A stretch of DNA of 64,000 bases from Symbiodinium microadriaticum (lineage: Eukaryota; Sar; Dinophyceae; Suessiales; Symbiodiniaceae): contig LSRX01000430.1 of the NCBI GenBank assembly GCA_001939145.1, forward strand, positions 349,859 to 413,858, in the 5' to 3' direction. Position numbers and translations under genes: made by a program. Under the pieces are notes generated by a model. It was not told the origin of the DNA. It made no database searches and saw nothing but the letters and a program-made list of their open reading frames with translations. Position 1 is the stretch's first letter; each line of letters starts with the position of its first letter. Below are positions 12,106-23,690 of the stretch, piece after piece.

Positions 12106-12645
12106 TGCAATTCTAATAAAAGACCATTTCGGAATACGATAGGTCATGAGCGGGCGGATTAGTTGCTCAAGAAAATCAAGAATATTTATAAGATGATGGG
12201 GATCTTTAGAATGATGAGAATGATCGATCGGGAGGATAATATGAATCTTCGTTTCATATATATTATTGGTTCGGAGTAGCTTTCATGGCGGATAGAACGA
12301 GGAGCAGCGTAAATAGCATAACTTCGTAAACCTTTTTGAGATTATGAAAGAATCATACTGGTTTAAATATTCTTCGCATACCCTGGAATTTAGAATCAGA
12401 CTCCCAAACCCTGAGGCCTTATTCCGAAATCTTCTATATCAAAATCTAAAACCCTTGACCTCACCTCTGGCCCGCAAAGAATAAACCTGAGACTCGAAAC
12501 TGGAACACCGCGGGACCTCGTCTTCAAGATATTCTATTATGAGAGATAAAAGCCATTCCGAACAATCATTTTCATATATCATGTCTCATCATATATATCT
12601 TATACCATATTATATATATCATATACAAAAAACTATATATAACCC

Positions 12646-13920
12646 ATATCATATCATATCATATCATATCATATCATATCATATCATATCATATCATATC
12701 ATATCATATCATATCATATCATATCATATCATATCATATCATATCATATCATATCATATCATATCATATCATATCATATCATATCATATCATATCATATC
12801 ATATCATATCATATCATATCATATCATATCATATCATATCATATCATATCATATCATATCATATCATATCATATCATATCATATCATATCATATCATATC
12901 ATATCATATCATATCATATCATATCATATCATATCATATCATATCATATCATATCATATCATATCATATCATATCATATCATATCATATCATATCATATC
13001 ATATCATATCATATCATATCATATCATATCATATCATATCATATCATATCATATCATATCATATCATATCATATCATATCATATCATATCATATCATATC
13101 ATATCATATCATATCATATCATATCATATCATATCATATCATATCATATCATATCATATCATATCATATCATATCATATCATATCATATCATATCATATC
13201 ATATCATATCATATCATATCATATCATATCATATCATATCATATCATATCATATCATATCATATCATATCATATCATATCATATCATATCATATCATATC
13301 ATATCATATCATATCATATCATATCATATCATATCATATCATATCATATCATATCATATCATATCATATCATATCATATCATATCATATCATATCATATC
13401 ATATCATATCATATCATATCATATCATATCATATCATATCATATCATATCATATCATATCATATCATATCATATCATATCATATCATATCATATCATATC
13501 ATATCATATCATATCATATCATATCATATCATATCATATCATATCATATCATATCATATCATATCATATCATATCATATCATATCATATCATATCATATC
13601 ATATCATATCATATCATATCATATCATATCATATCATATCATATCATATCATATCATATCATATCATATCATATCATATCATATCATATCATATCATATC
13701 ATATCATATCATATCATATCATATCATATCATATCATATCATATCATATCATATCATATCATATCATATCATATCATATCATATCATATCATATCATATC
13801 ATATCATATCATATCATATCATATCATATCATATCATATCATATCATATCATATCATATCATATCATATCATATCATATCATATCATATCATATCATATC
13901 ATATCATATCATATCATATC
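12646..13920. repeat. (ATATC)n pentanucleotide satellite, about 255 copies
   Basis: About 1275 bases of a perfect five-base unit. It is preceded by degenerate TATA-rich sequence and ends exactly at a single N, so its true length is unknown and the right side may be a forced join. Confidence 0.98.
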
Positions 13921-14150
13921 NGGTGGGGCGGGGATGGGGTCTGGCGCCGGGGCGAGAGGGGGTGCGGGCGGTGGTGGCGGAGGGGGTTGGCGGTGGTGGT
14001 GCTTCTGCCAGTGATAGTTGTGGTGTGGTGCTAGTGGCGGTGGTACCGGTAGTGCGAGATTACGATGATGGAGACCCCATATCGATAAGTCCAATCAGAC
14101 TTGTCTTCTGGGACTTTTCCGTCTATGTGAACTACAATAGGGAGGCATGA
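13921..14150. other. G-rich patch after the satellite
   Basis: Begins at one N, then a strongly G-rich plus strand with many GGG/GGTGG runs that could form G-quadruplexes. The minus strand reads as a proline-rich frame (PPPPPPPAPPLAPAPDP). It resembles the GC-rich gag-like block and may be another piece of the same element, split by the satellite. Confidence 0.5.
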
Positions 14151-16971
14151 TCCAAGCATTAGTGGGCGGGACTATAAGATGATACTCAAATCTCCTGGAA
14201 ATCTTTGATTTCGTTCTTTCTTGATATATCTTTTTTTGAATATTAAATATAGAAAGATATTTATTTTAATTTATTTCAATTGAGATTCTTTCACGAGAAA
14301 TCTCTATATATTGCCATATTTAATTCAATAAAAATTGAGAATATATCTAAAATCATTAGATGATCTCGAATAAGAGAGTCAAATTTGTCGCAATAATTAT
14401 TGAAAAATTCGAATCATTCTCGAATCTATATATGAAATTCTTTCTATTGGAACATATATATATATATATAGATTCAGATTTCAACTGGTCGAAGAAATTA
14501 TTCTTCAGAATAATCTAATTTAGGACTCTTAGAATCGAATAGATTCCAAAATAAGATCTATAATTGAAATTTCTTCCTCCAGATTTTCTCATTCCCCTAG
14601 GATATTATAATATATTTTCGATCTCGTCTATATATTATCAACAGGCCAAAGATTTAGATCTCTATTCTTATAGGCCTAGGGAATTCATAATCATCAAGTT
14701 CCGTCCGATCATTCGCGGAATCTAGAATAGAAGATCTGATTTAAGACAATTTCATAGCAAGATAAGTATATTCTATAATGTGTCATTTATAATTTCAACG
14801 ACAGTATCTATGCGTCTTCAGATATCCAAGATGAGAAAAATCAGAAATGGACGATCTTCCGAAGATCTATATATATTCATTCAGATATTCAGAGGAATTC
14901 GGATAACGGGAATAAATCTCTCCGAGGTCCTCAAATAAATCCGAAGATCCGGAACCCGCAAAAAATCCATTCCTAAGAAACCGATAAAATTATATTTTGA
15001 ATCATATATTTAATTTTATATAATGAGAGGATTTTTGTCGTCTATTTCAATATTTTAATATTTATATTATCAGACATAATTCGCTATTTTATAACTATAT
15101 TTTTTATTTGAAAGAAATAATTTTTTCCAGATTTTTTTATTTAGCGTTCAATGGCGCTCCGTACACTATTTTTTGCTCTTTTAACTCAAGGAACCTTCAA
15201 TGATCATCTCGTTATTATAATATATATATATATATTCTATTAGCATCATTATTTAATCATGCGAAGAAGGCACATATTCAAGATATATATATATAAGATC
15301 CGAGGAGATATTCTCATTCGTCTTATTTATTGATATGAATATATATATATATATTGGGACTTATCTATATTCTAGAGTATAGGAATGAAATCGTATTCTA
15401 TTCTATATAAAATTTTCTATTAGATTATTATTTCCGATATTTATGAGCTCATTATTCCAAGACGTCGCTTATATAATAGTGCTATATAAAATGATGCGCG
15501 ACTCGTCTTATTTGCGTCATTAGGGAAGTACGATGGATTCGACTTTCGACAGCTTCTTAAACGGCACAGATAATTGAACGAATTCTTCACCATGACTTTG
15601 AAAAATTGAAACGAAGCTTATATCTATGAAGATAATAAATAGCGATATAAAATTTGACTCTTTCTTTTATTTGGTATTTCATCTATAATCTCAATTAATC
15701 AAGATTCTTCGATCGATTATTTATTGATCTGTTCTTGGCTATTGAAATAATCATTTAGAATTCTGATCGATCATCTAAAAATACGGCGCATTGACTTCTA
15801 GGATTCTTCGTATCATTCTTTCAGACTCGACAATTACCCGCGTAACTCATAAATAATAGTGAAATAATCTATCTCCTTTCTCGATTGCTACTTATCTTAT
15901 ATATATTTCCGATATCTTGCTTCTCCTACAAATATATTTGATGATGATTAATTTATAATTCAATCTACGAATCATATGATTATCTTGCTCTTCGATATCA
16001 AAAAAAAATCTGCCGTATTATTTTTCTAAAATCGGATTCCTGAGCAAAGAAAATATCTATGAATATTCGAATATTGATATTTTCTCAGTCCAGAGGATCT
16101 ATTAGATAGAATAATGATCTCTCTTGATCAGCTTATATGGATTCGTCCAGTCTCTTGGTCTCAAGGAGATCGACGATTCTTATTATAATTGCGGCTCTAA
16201 TAGAGATAATTAGCCCATAGTCGGATCTTCATTTCATTTCTGAGATTTAATATCTCAGATTCGCGATTGGAATAACGATTTTTCGAAATTTCTTTATATT
16301 ATAAAATCTTCGATTTTCTTTCTATAGAAATAGAAATTTCGATCTTTAATCTTTTGATATCGATTTTTATCAAGATCTTTTCTAGAATATTCATTTTATC
16401 TATAAAGAGGTCCCTCTATAAGATATCCATGAAAAGAATAAGAATAATAATCGATGATTCGTCTGATCCAAATATATATTATAGACCTGGACAAGGAGAG
16501 TTTCCCGAAGATAAATGTTATTTATATCGTCGCAATTAATTTTCAATTATTTCAATATATTAGAATCTAGAATAAAATAATGAATTTCTATATCAATATT
16601 TGGACTATCTCAATATAATATATTCCGATATATATATATTGCAGAAGGCTCCATATCATAAATCGATTATTATATTCTTCTAATCTTCTCTTATTTTTGA
16701 TATTCATATTTAATAATATCGAATCGCTAATTTCATGATTTCCAATAATATCTTTATTAATATGATCTTCGTGATTATAGAATTTCATCTTGATAGATTT
16801 CTGCCCTGCTCGTTATTCAATCTCCAAACTAAATCTTCTTATGACAAAGACTTACAACTCTGGAATCTTCGGGATTGATCCGGATATTTCCGACAAGTCC
16901 AACGGACTCTCATTCGTGAAATTTATATGCTCGTTTGCCTTTAGAATTATTCCTTTTTTATGATGAATCAG

Positions 16972-17010
16972 ATCATATCCGTCTTTGAAATAAATCATAT
17001 CCGTCTTTGA
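16972..17010. repeat. Short direct duplication
   Basis: The 17-base string ATCATATCCGTCTTTGA occurs twice, five bases apart, in AT-rich DNA. Confidence 0.8.
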
Positions 17011-17388
17011 TTGAAATAATGATTCATTTCTCTGGCAAATTCAGATTTATTGAAGATTCCCGGGGAGTCCTACAATTTAGACTCATATAACGAAAAGAAA
17101 TGAAAAGAAAGAGTATAACGTGCCCTCTGAAATATATATATATATAGATTTGACCATTTTATCCGATCTATCAACGATTCTCTTATATATTGGGGCATCG
17201 CTTCATCGAGCTTTCTCTTCGTCTCCTACAGTTCTTTATCTCTATTTTCAGATTTCTATTCGACAATATCAGGAATATTACGAATAATCTCTTCAAAGAG
17301 ATATAAAATGAAATCTATTTTTTTAAGCTGATCTTTTTCATGAGTACGGCGAATCTATCTTTTTCTTAATAAAATCGACTATGAGGTC

Positions 17389-17468
17389 TAACGTGGTCGG
17401 GGGAGTGGGATTTAAGATTTACCCTAAAGAATAAATCTAAAATTTTAAAATCCTAACCCTTCGACCAC
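17389..17468. repeat. Imperfect hairpin
   Basis: CGTGGTCGGGGGAGTGGG... on the left pairs with ...CCCTTCGACCACG on the right, with a loop of roughly 30 bases. It lies immediately left of the TIR element and is locally GC-rich. Confidence 0.6.
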
Positions 17469-17493
17469 GCGAGACCCCAAACCCAAAAAATAC

Positions 17494-17885
17494 TATGAAA
17501 AAATAGATTCGAAAAGAGGAAAATTGAGAGATCTCTTTAATTGATATTTGGAGCTTTCATTTTAAAAGAAGATTTCTTATAATTATAGTTGTCCTTCATC
17601 TGCCGAAATTAGAATCTAGCGAAGTTATCTCTAAAAATAAATCATTTAAAATAATTTTACGTATTATTAATAATTTCCGAAGAAATATATTTCAAGATAT
17701 ATTGCTTTATTATCTAATCCGAAATTTATTTATAGAAATTATAATTTTCTTATTTGAGATTTTCATATTATATATTTAATGTTGTTTGGCTCGGAGCTCG
17801 GAAATCTTCTTTTAAAATGAAAATTTCAAATATCATTTAAGAATCTATCTTTTAATAGTATTTTTTGGGTTTGGGGTCCTATATA
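17494..17885. mobile_element. MITE-like element with long terminal inverted repeats
   Basis: The left end contains GACCCCAAACCCAAAAAATA and the right end its reverse complement, TATTTTTTGGGTTTGGGGTC. Inversion continues inward, with gaps, through ATTTTAAAAGAAGATTTC on the left and its complement near 17810, giving arms of about 90 bases around an AT-rich core without a coding frame. A target-site duplication could not be fixed. Confidence 0.6.
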
Positions 17886-18307
17886 ATCGACGATTCAGAA
17901 TTTAGGCTATTAAAATTTAAAAATCAACTTATATTTCCATTTTCATAGCTGTTTATAGAATTTATCTCATCTAATTTCTTTCTCCAAAAATAAAATAATT
18001 TATAAATTTATTTCTTTTTTATTTCTATTCATAATATTTCCATTTCGCGAGAAGAATCTGTGTATTTTCCTCCAAAGCAATTTTAATAAAATAATTAAAA
18101 ATTTTAAGCATAACTATAATTAATATTCAAAATTCTCCGATAAATTTCTATTAATTTAATTATTCCATATAATTATTCCACGAGATATTAATATACGACT
18201 TTAATTTAGGAAACGTAACAAAATATAATTAATTTATTATCTATTAACTTTAAAAAATAATATATAAATATATATTAATATTAATATCGAAAATAAATAA
18301 ATATTTA

Positions 18308-18352
18308 TTTTTTTAATATTGTCTATCAAATTTTTTAATATTGTCTATCAAA
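18308..18352. repeat. Tandem duplication of about 22 bases
   Basis: TTTTTTAATATTGTCTATCA appears twice back to back. Confidence 0.85.
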
Positions 18353-18559
18353 TAAAAAATTTCTTATTTTCAAAGAAGATAAGAAATAACGCCATATAAT
18401 TCGAAACTACTACGATAAATCAATTTTGAATATATTACTATATGCGGATTTTTTCATAAATATGAAAAAAAATTCGATTTATCTTTTTTGAATAAGTTCT
18501 TTATTTTCTCTTGTAATAGACAAAGATATTTCTTCGTTCGATTCTAAGTAAAATGAAAT

Positions 18560-19400
18560 TAGATATCCCTATCATGTGCCTGTGTGCCAGCATCCCCGTT
18601 TGGCTATAGAATATAATTAATGAATTGTTGCTGTAATTGGGTTGTCAATCGGGCGCATCTTCTTTAGAGCCTTCTCCCAATCCAAAAGAATTACGTATCG
18701 CGATCTTTCAGTGGTTTCGGCTCTTGCGATGAGTTCGCCGACGATGTGTACGGGTTACCGGGAACCAGAAATGGGGCGGTGCTTCTATCGGTGGTGAAAC
18801 TAAATAGCAGATTTTGTTATATACGAGGTTGGTGGTGGGGATGAAATGTGCAATTGTCATCAGCGAAACCGCTGCGAAAGTTGTGTCGGTTTGCCTGCTG
18901 CATAATAGTCCTCTGTGGTGATTTGAGTGATGGTGTAGCCATCGATCATGATATTATCGGGTTGTTTCATATGGGATTCGGTGGCTCTCGCCCTTGCGCC
19001 CTCAACGCTTCCAATCTTCTGTCTGTTTTTGCGGCAGCTATTGTGTCGAGTTGCGCGGACATCACTTCCGAAACCCAAAACCCTATCATATTCCCACATG
19101 GCACCTGTGAGGACAACAAAGAGAAAACCCGGAGCGAGAAAGCGTGAGCGCTCGTGAGCCCTGATATTCCGAATACAGAAATACACGGTCGAAAGCCTTA
19201 GAAAATGATGGGTAGAACCATGCGATTGGACAAGCACATGCCGATGCGTGTGTGTATATATGTATGTATGAAAAACTACCAAATGATCGTTTCGTAGCTA
19301 CACTGCAACCAACGTATCCGGTGTTGCGAGGTTCAGGTCAGGTTGAGTTTCAGACTTGAATACAGCGTTGGTTTTGGTGAACAACAGTTTTTCGTTCTGG
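18560..19400. other. Transition zone, no gene recognised
   Basis: Composition returns to balanced here. Open frames occur on both strands (18848-19147 plus, 18860-19282 minus) but neither resembles a known fold. A short TG/TATG run lies near 19240-19270. The junction between island and array DNA is somewhere in this stretch. Confidence 0.4.
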
Positions 19401-19429
19401 GAAGGTACAGGTGCTGTCGGATCACTCAG

Positions 19430-20742
19430 AACTTGCTTGTGTCACAACGGGCTGCGCTGGTGTGTCCTGGTGTTGTTCATCACTCGGCCATGTCCTGCCA
19501 ACAGAAGATATTGATGAATTCAGATCTGCTGCAGACTCAGCTCCCAGCCGAAAAGGTGCGGGAAGATCTCTCGAAGCTTGGCCTCGTCGCAATATGGGCT
19601 GGTTGTGGGACGTGGGACCTACGAAACCTGTCTTGCTGGCCTCACTGAAGCCTTCGATCAGGGATTTACCAGGAACGCGGTGGATGAAGAATTGGTAGGC
19701 CATGTCCCGACCTGTCGGAGTAAGACGGCTCTGACTGACCACCCGCGACTCAAGGAACTTAGAAAAAAACAACATGATCCCGATGGTTTGCGCTGTTCGT
19801 AACTTCTGAACAAGGTTCTTGCTTCAGGATCATCAGGCCACCAATCATGTCCAAGACCGCCCTCTCCAGAGGTATTATAGCGAGAACGCAGAAGGTCATC
19901 GCTCAGCACCTGCTCAGAGATGGAAAATGCAAGTCGAGGACAAGTAGCGTCCATCCACTGCTTCCATTCTCATTGTGGTCTGTGAACCGATGCCCGAGTC
20001 TCGGTTATGGAGTAGCTACAAGTCAACTGCTAGTACTAGCCTCATGAATCCTCGTGGAATCTGCCGCCTTGTATGCCTGGGCCACTCTTTTGAACATTGT
20101 CTCCTCAGCTTGGTCGCCGGCTGATCGCTGCAGGCTGAGTCGTTCAACACATGCAAACAGAACTGGCAGTGGCTCGCGGGCGTGGCAAATCATGCTGTGG
20201 GGTTATATAAGCAGATGCTCACATTGGACAAAGCTAGGTTGGAAGCTCAAGCTTTCGATTAGCTGATGTGCCAAAGTACGGCGAAGTCTTTCTCCTCCGG
20301 ATTCTTATCTGGATGCCATCGCAAGGCTGCTCGCAAGTATGCCTTCCATGGATTCCACTCGTCTCGTGGTCGGGATACTCGTGCTCAAGATTGCTCAAGA
20401 GTGTTGGCCAAGCTGCCTTGCGAATCTCTTCCACGCTTGCATCCTGCAAGAACAGCATCCTACTTCATCAGCAGTTGTAGCAAAAGGCACCTTACGACGA
20501 CAGGTTTCATGCCCATGACGCACATGCAGCGGAGAGCATGCTATCTGCTTCCAACAATGGCTGGCATGACAATCTTTCGGCTTCAAATGGTTGCGGCAGG
20601 AGTGCCCATGCAAAACGAATGCACCGTCTCAAATTACTGCTCCCCACTCATATGCTGATGGATGTTCGCTCAACACACCCCCCTTGCAAAAGAGCTCCTT
20701 GCTGATCTCTAGGATCGTGTAGAAATCGGGATGCTTCCCCAT
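19430..20742 (-). CDS. J-domain (DnaJ/Hsp40-like) protein built from micro-exons
   Basis: A full J domain appears when five short minus-strand exons are joined. Exon 1 is 20742-20698 (ATG, MGKHPDFYTILEISK), exon 2 is 20443-20417 (27 nt, DASVEEIRK), exon 3 is 20342-20280 (AYLRAALRWHPDKNPEEKDFA, as two adjoining parts), exon 4 is 20100-20068 (TMFKRVAQAYK), and exon 5 starts at 19912 (QVLSDDLLRSRYN). All joins keep phase. Donors are GA, GC, GT and GC, and acceptors are all AG. The HPD motif that triggers Hsp70 ATPase activity is intact. Downstream, 19900-19430 reads GHDWWPDDPE and then a frame containing GRDMAYQFFIHRVPGKSLIE, probably later exons whose joins I could not fix. No cysteine-rich or transmembrane region is evident. 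The client or partner Hsp70 is unknown. This is the first gene right of the AT-rich island. Confidence 0.8.
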
Positions 20743-21312
20743 GGCTGCAAGGAAGCATGGATGCCCTTCTGACAAGCAGGCACCCCTCTTAAGTTTCGTA
20801 GATACATGATTCCTTCTGCAGCGAAGCCGCAAACCCATACCTACAAATCCACTGCGACATGTTTGTCTACATTAGTCTCAGACTCTCGGACATCCGCTCC
20901 TTTTAAGCTCAATTATGTGATCATGGGCTTCGCTCAAGCAAAGTTTCAAGAAAGAGACACTAGCTAGCATCAACGGATATGCCTGATTCAGCGCATATGC
21001 GTGGACATACGTGGATGTGGCAAGTGTCAGCAAGGCCGCAGCAAGAGCAAGAGTCATGCAGAACAGGCCATGGAATGACGTCGCTCTGAAGCGGCTGACA
21101 ACACACGAAACCACATAGGAACCAAACGATGCTTCCTCGAAACGCGTCCATATGCGTCCAGCGATGCCAAAATCATCAAGGCCCGCCTGGATTCTGCCGG
21201 TGAGTGATGATCATCTTGAGTCCGATGAGAGGCCTTTTGCCCCACACGGTGCTACCTGTCAGGGCGACGTGGTTAAATGGCCCGATGTTGAAGCCTTGGA
21301 TTTTCTTGTCTG

Positions 21313-22986
21313 CTAACACATCTTAGCCGACCGGTGCCAGCTGCTACCGGACATGAACCGCTCGCCCCAACCTTGGCGCTCCAGATCAAGCGGGCCCATT
21401 GTGAAGCGGTTTACACCATGAAAGGTGCTGAGATCCGTCGTGCTGATCTTAGACGAATAGAGCACATCGTAGGGCGGCGCAAGGCTGAAACTGAAACTCC
21501 GGAGCAGATTCAGCCTGCAGGATGGGGAAACAGCTGGCTCATCAAACGGCATCACGCCATTAAGAAACAAGGAAATATTTGTTCACTGCCGACCAAGCTG
21601 CATGATCACTCGCATTTCCATTTGTGCAAAGTTTCGTCCCAAACAGCTGCGAGGCGAGTGTGCAAAGGGCGAAAAGCGCGGGGACTGCGGGTTCACAGCA
21701 GCCATGGGGCAGCCTACGTGAGCTACTTCAGAAGCCTCGAAGTTTCGATATGGGTTGAAGTCATTGGCATCCTGCCCCCAAATCTCCGGGTTCCTGTGTC
21801 TCGACCAATTCACAATGTTGACCAGTGTTCCTTTGGGCAGATGCACCTCCCTTCCATCTGCGCCTTTCACTGTATCTGCAAACTGAAGTCGACGAAATGT
21901 TCCATTGGCAACAGCCGGCCAAAGGCGCAAAGTTTCAGTAATGCATCTATCCAAGAGTGGAAGTCGGCTGAGGTCTTGGTAATTGGGGTCTCGTCCATCC
22001 AGTCCTCTAAAGAAGTCGTCAACTTCAGCCTGCACGGAACTCTGAATGAGCGGATTGCGAGCAAGTTCAAACAAGAGCCAGGTCATAGTGTGTCCGGTCG
22101 TGTCATGTCCGGCAAACAGGATCAGCAGCAAGTTGCCATAGAAGCTCGCAGGCGGAAGCTCGGCTGTGCGCAAAACTTTCGACAACGGGCCTTTCACTGG
22201 ACACCCTGAGCTCGGAAGTGTCAGGTCTTGCTTCTGATTCTCGAAGCTGGCGATTATCTTGGACATGGCGTCTGCAAGCGCATTCTTCTTGTTGCTGCCT
22301 GGGTTTCCGTGAAATGCAGAACGCATCTCAGCGTTCACGCTGTTCATGAGATCCTCTGGCAGTCCGAGCAAAGCCAGCTGCAGCTGGGCTTGTGCCTCGT
22401 GCAGTAGGAAATCGCTCATGTCTACTGGCGTGCCGCCTGTGGCTGCAGACATCAGTTTTTCAGCACAGCTGGCAGCTCGAGCGAAGGATACTGGCATGAT
22501 CTGAGCCAAGGAAGACAAAGGTAAGAATGCTTCCGTCAAGTGCTTCCGTTGAGCTCTCCATTCCGTGTTGTCTGTTGTGGATATCACGCTCGACATCAAT
22601 GCAGCCTCAAACTGTCCGTCCTTCTGCACATGTATGCGTGAAAGCCTGGCCGCATCGTCCGGGTCAGCAACGATGACCCGGGTGTCGACACGGGTGACGA
22701 TCTGGCTGCCCGACCCTCGGTTTACCACCTGTGGTACGGCCAAGTTGCTGCTGAGGCCACGTTTGCCAAACTTCTGCTGCCAGGCTGCAATCTGCTGCAC
22801 GTTGCTGCCCTCTGCAAAGGCTTTCTGCACTGCCTGCAGCAGCCCAGCCTTCTCTGATATGGTGCGGGCTTCGTCCCACGGCCCGGGCAATACTTTGGTC
22901 AATGCCAGGCCGCCTGAGTAGATTGCCAGTCTCATAAATGCAGCACAGATAAAGTGCCGTGTCACTTGTCGGTTTCTATCGGACAT
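21313..22986 (-). CDS. Cytochrome P450
   Basis: Exon A runs from about 22986 to 21599 and exon B from 21514 to 21313 (stop). They join at a GC...AG intron so that MRVIMQ continues as LNLLRSFSFSLAPP, the normal helix L and C-terminus. In the reading that starts at 22986, LPGP is at residues 33-36, the oxygen-activating I-helix AGHDTT at 292-297, ETLR (ExxR) at 351-354, FNPYRNF at 410-416 and the haem loop at 441-450 with the axial Cys448. The loop reads FAHSPRSCLG, so the usual glycine of FxxGxRxCxG is serine (444). Haem-thiolate monooxygenases oxidise sterols, fatty acids or pigments. The substrate here cannot be told. An N-terminal membrane anchor is not in this reading and may lie in an upstream exon. 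The true start is uncertain: a Met at 22932 is also possible. Confidence 0.93.
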
Positions 22987-23389
22987 TTGTGCAGCGTGGT
23001 CGCATCTTAAATGTGTCTGCTGTCATGCGGATGGGCACCACCGCTATCCCGCACACGCACACGCGCAGGATAGATTCATCAGCACAGTGAGTCAGAGGGC
23101 CACCACTGGCACCATCCAGTAGGGGGCGTAGGGAGTCATGAGACCCCTTATGGATTTCACACTGCCTAGGGCCGGGCACAGTAAAAAAAAACAGGCGGGT
23201 CACTGAACGACATAATCATGCGCAGCGAAAGCATGCATCAATAGCAGGATTAAAAGATATCCAACGCCACACAGACCATAATGTTCAGGCATATGGCTGT
23301 GTCGACAGTGTTCGTTGTGCAGCTGCTCTTGCAACATGACAGGCTGATGACGAACATAACAAAGCCAACAAAAAGTCAGCAACGGAATG

Positions 23390-23690
23390 TGCACACTTCA
23401 AAGCCAATATGTAAGTAAGGACCAAGTGGCCTTCTTGCTCGGAAGCGTGCAGCAGTGGCACCAAGTCTCTTTTTGCAGTGACCAGCAGAAGGTGATTTGT
23501 AGCCTGCATGAAATCATAGTACGTGCTGCCTGGCATCTTTCCGCCGGCTTTCAGCTCGTCCATATCCGCAGTGTACTTTCCCGCATCTTCGAGAGCTGCT
23601 GAGACGATCTCTTCAAGAGATTTGCTCGCCGCTGGCTGTGGGCACAGTTGCTGCGAGATCACACGGACACGTAGAGCCATGGCTAGGCCT
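23390..23690 (-). CDS. Unidentified exon(s)
   Basis: A minus-strand frame reads MALRVRVISQQLCPQPAAS with a hydrophobic lead, then LEEIVSAALEDAGKYTADMD, GSTYYDFMQATNHLLL and LVPLLHASEQEGHL, helical and protein-like. It lies 400 bases upstream of the P450 on the same strand and may be its first exon or a separate small gene. The lead could be a signal or anchor sequence. No family recognised. Confidence 0.4.

Larger units (their letters stand above)
9946..18560. other. Sharply AT-rich island at a convergent gene switch
   Basis: Composition changes abruptly near 9946 from balanced to strongly AT-rich and returns near 18560. Most of the island is TA-dense DNA with almost no open frames. By eye, CpA and TpG seem scarce beside TpA while CpG survives, which resembles fungal repeat-induced mutation. 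Embedded in it are a gap, a GC-rich degenerate gag-like frame, an ATATC satellite, a G-rich patch, a TIR element and small direct repeats, listed separately. The stretches 12110-12640 and 14150-17380 hold nothing else I recognise. It separates plus-strand genes on the left from minus-strand genes on the right. Confidence 0.85.

Noticed and set aside
12646..13920. Regular array considered as CRISPR
   Set aside because: A five-base unit with no spacers, in a eukaryotic context.
12539..14014. A 491-codon open frame on the plus strand made of IISYH repeats
   Set aside because: It is only translation of the ATATC satellite, which has no stop in this frame, and it crosses an N.
9946..18560. AT-rich island as organelle DNA
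   Set aside because: No cox, cob, psb or rRNA-like sequence was recognised and there are almost no open frames.
21334..22209. A 291-codon plus-strand frame
   Set aside because: Antisense to the cytochrome P450, whose motifs are unmistakable.
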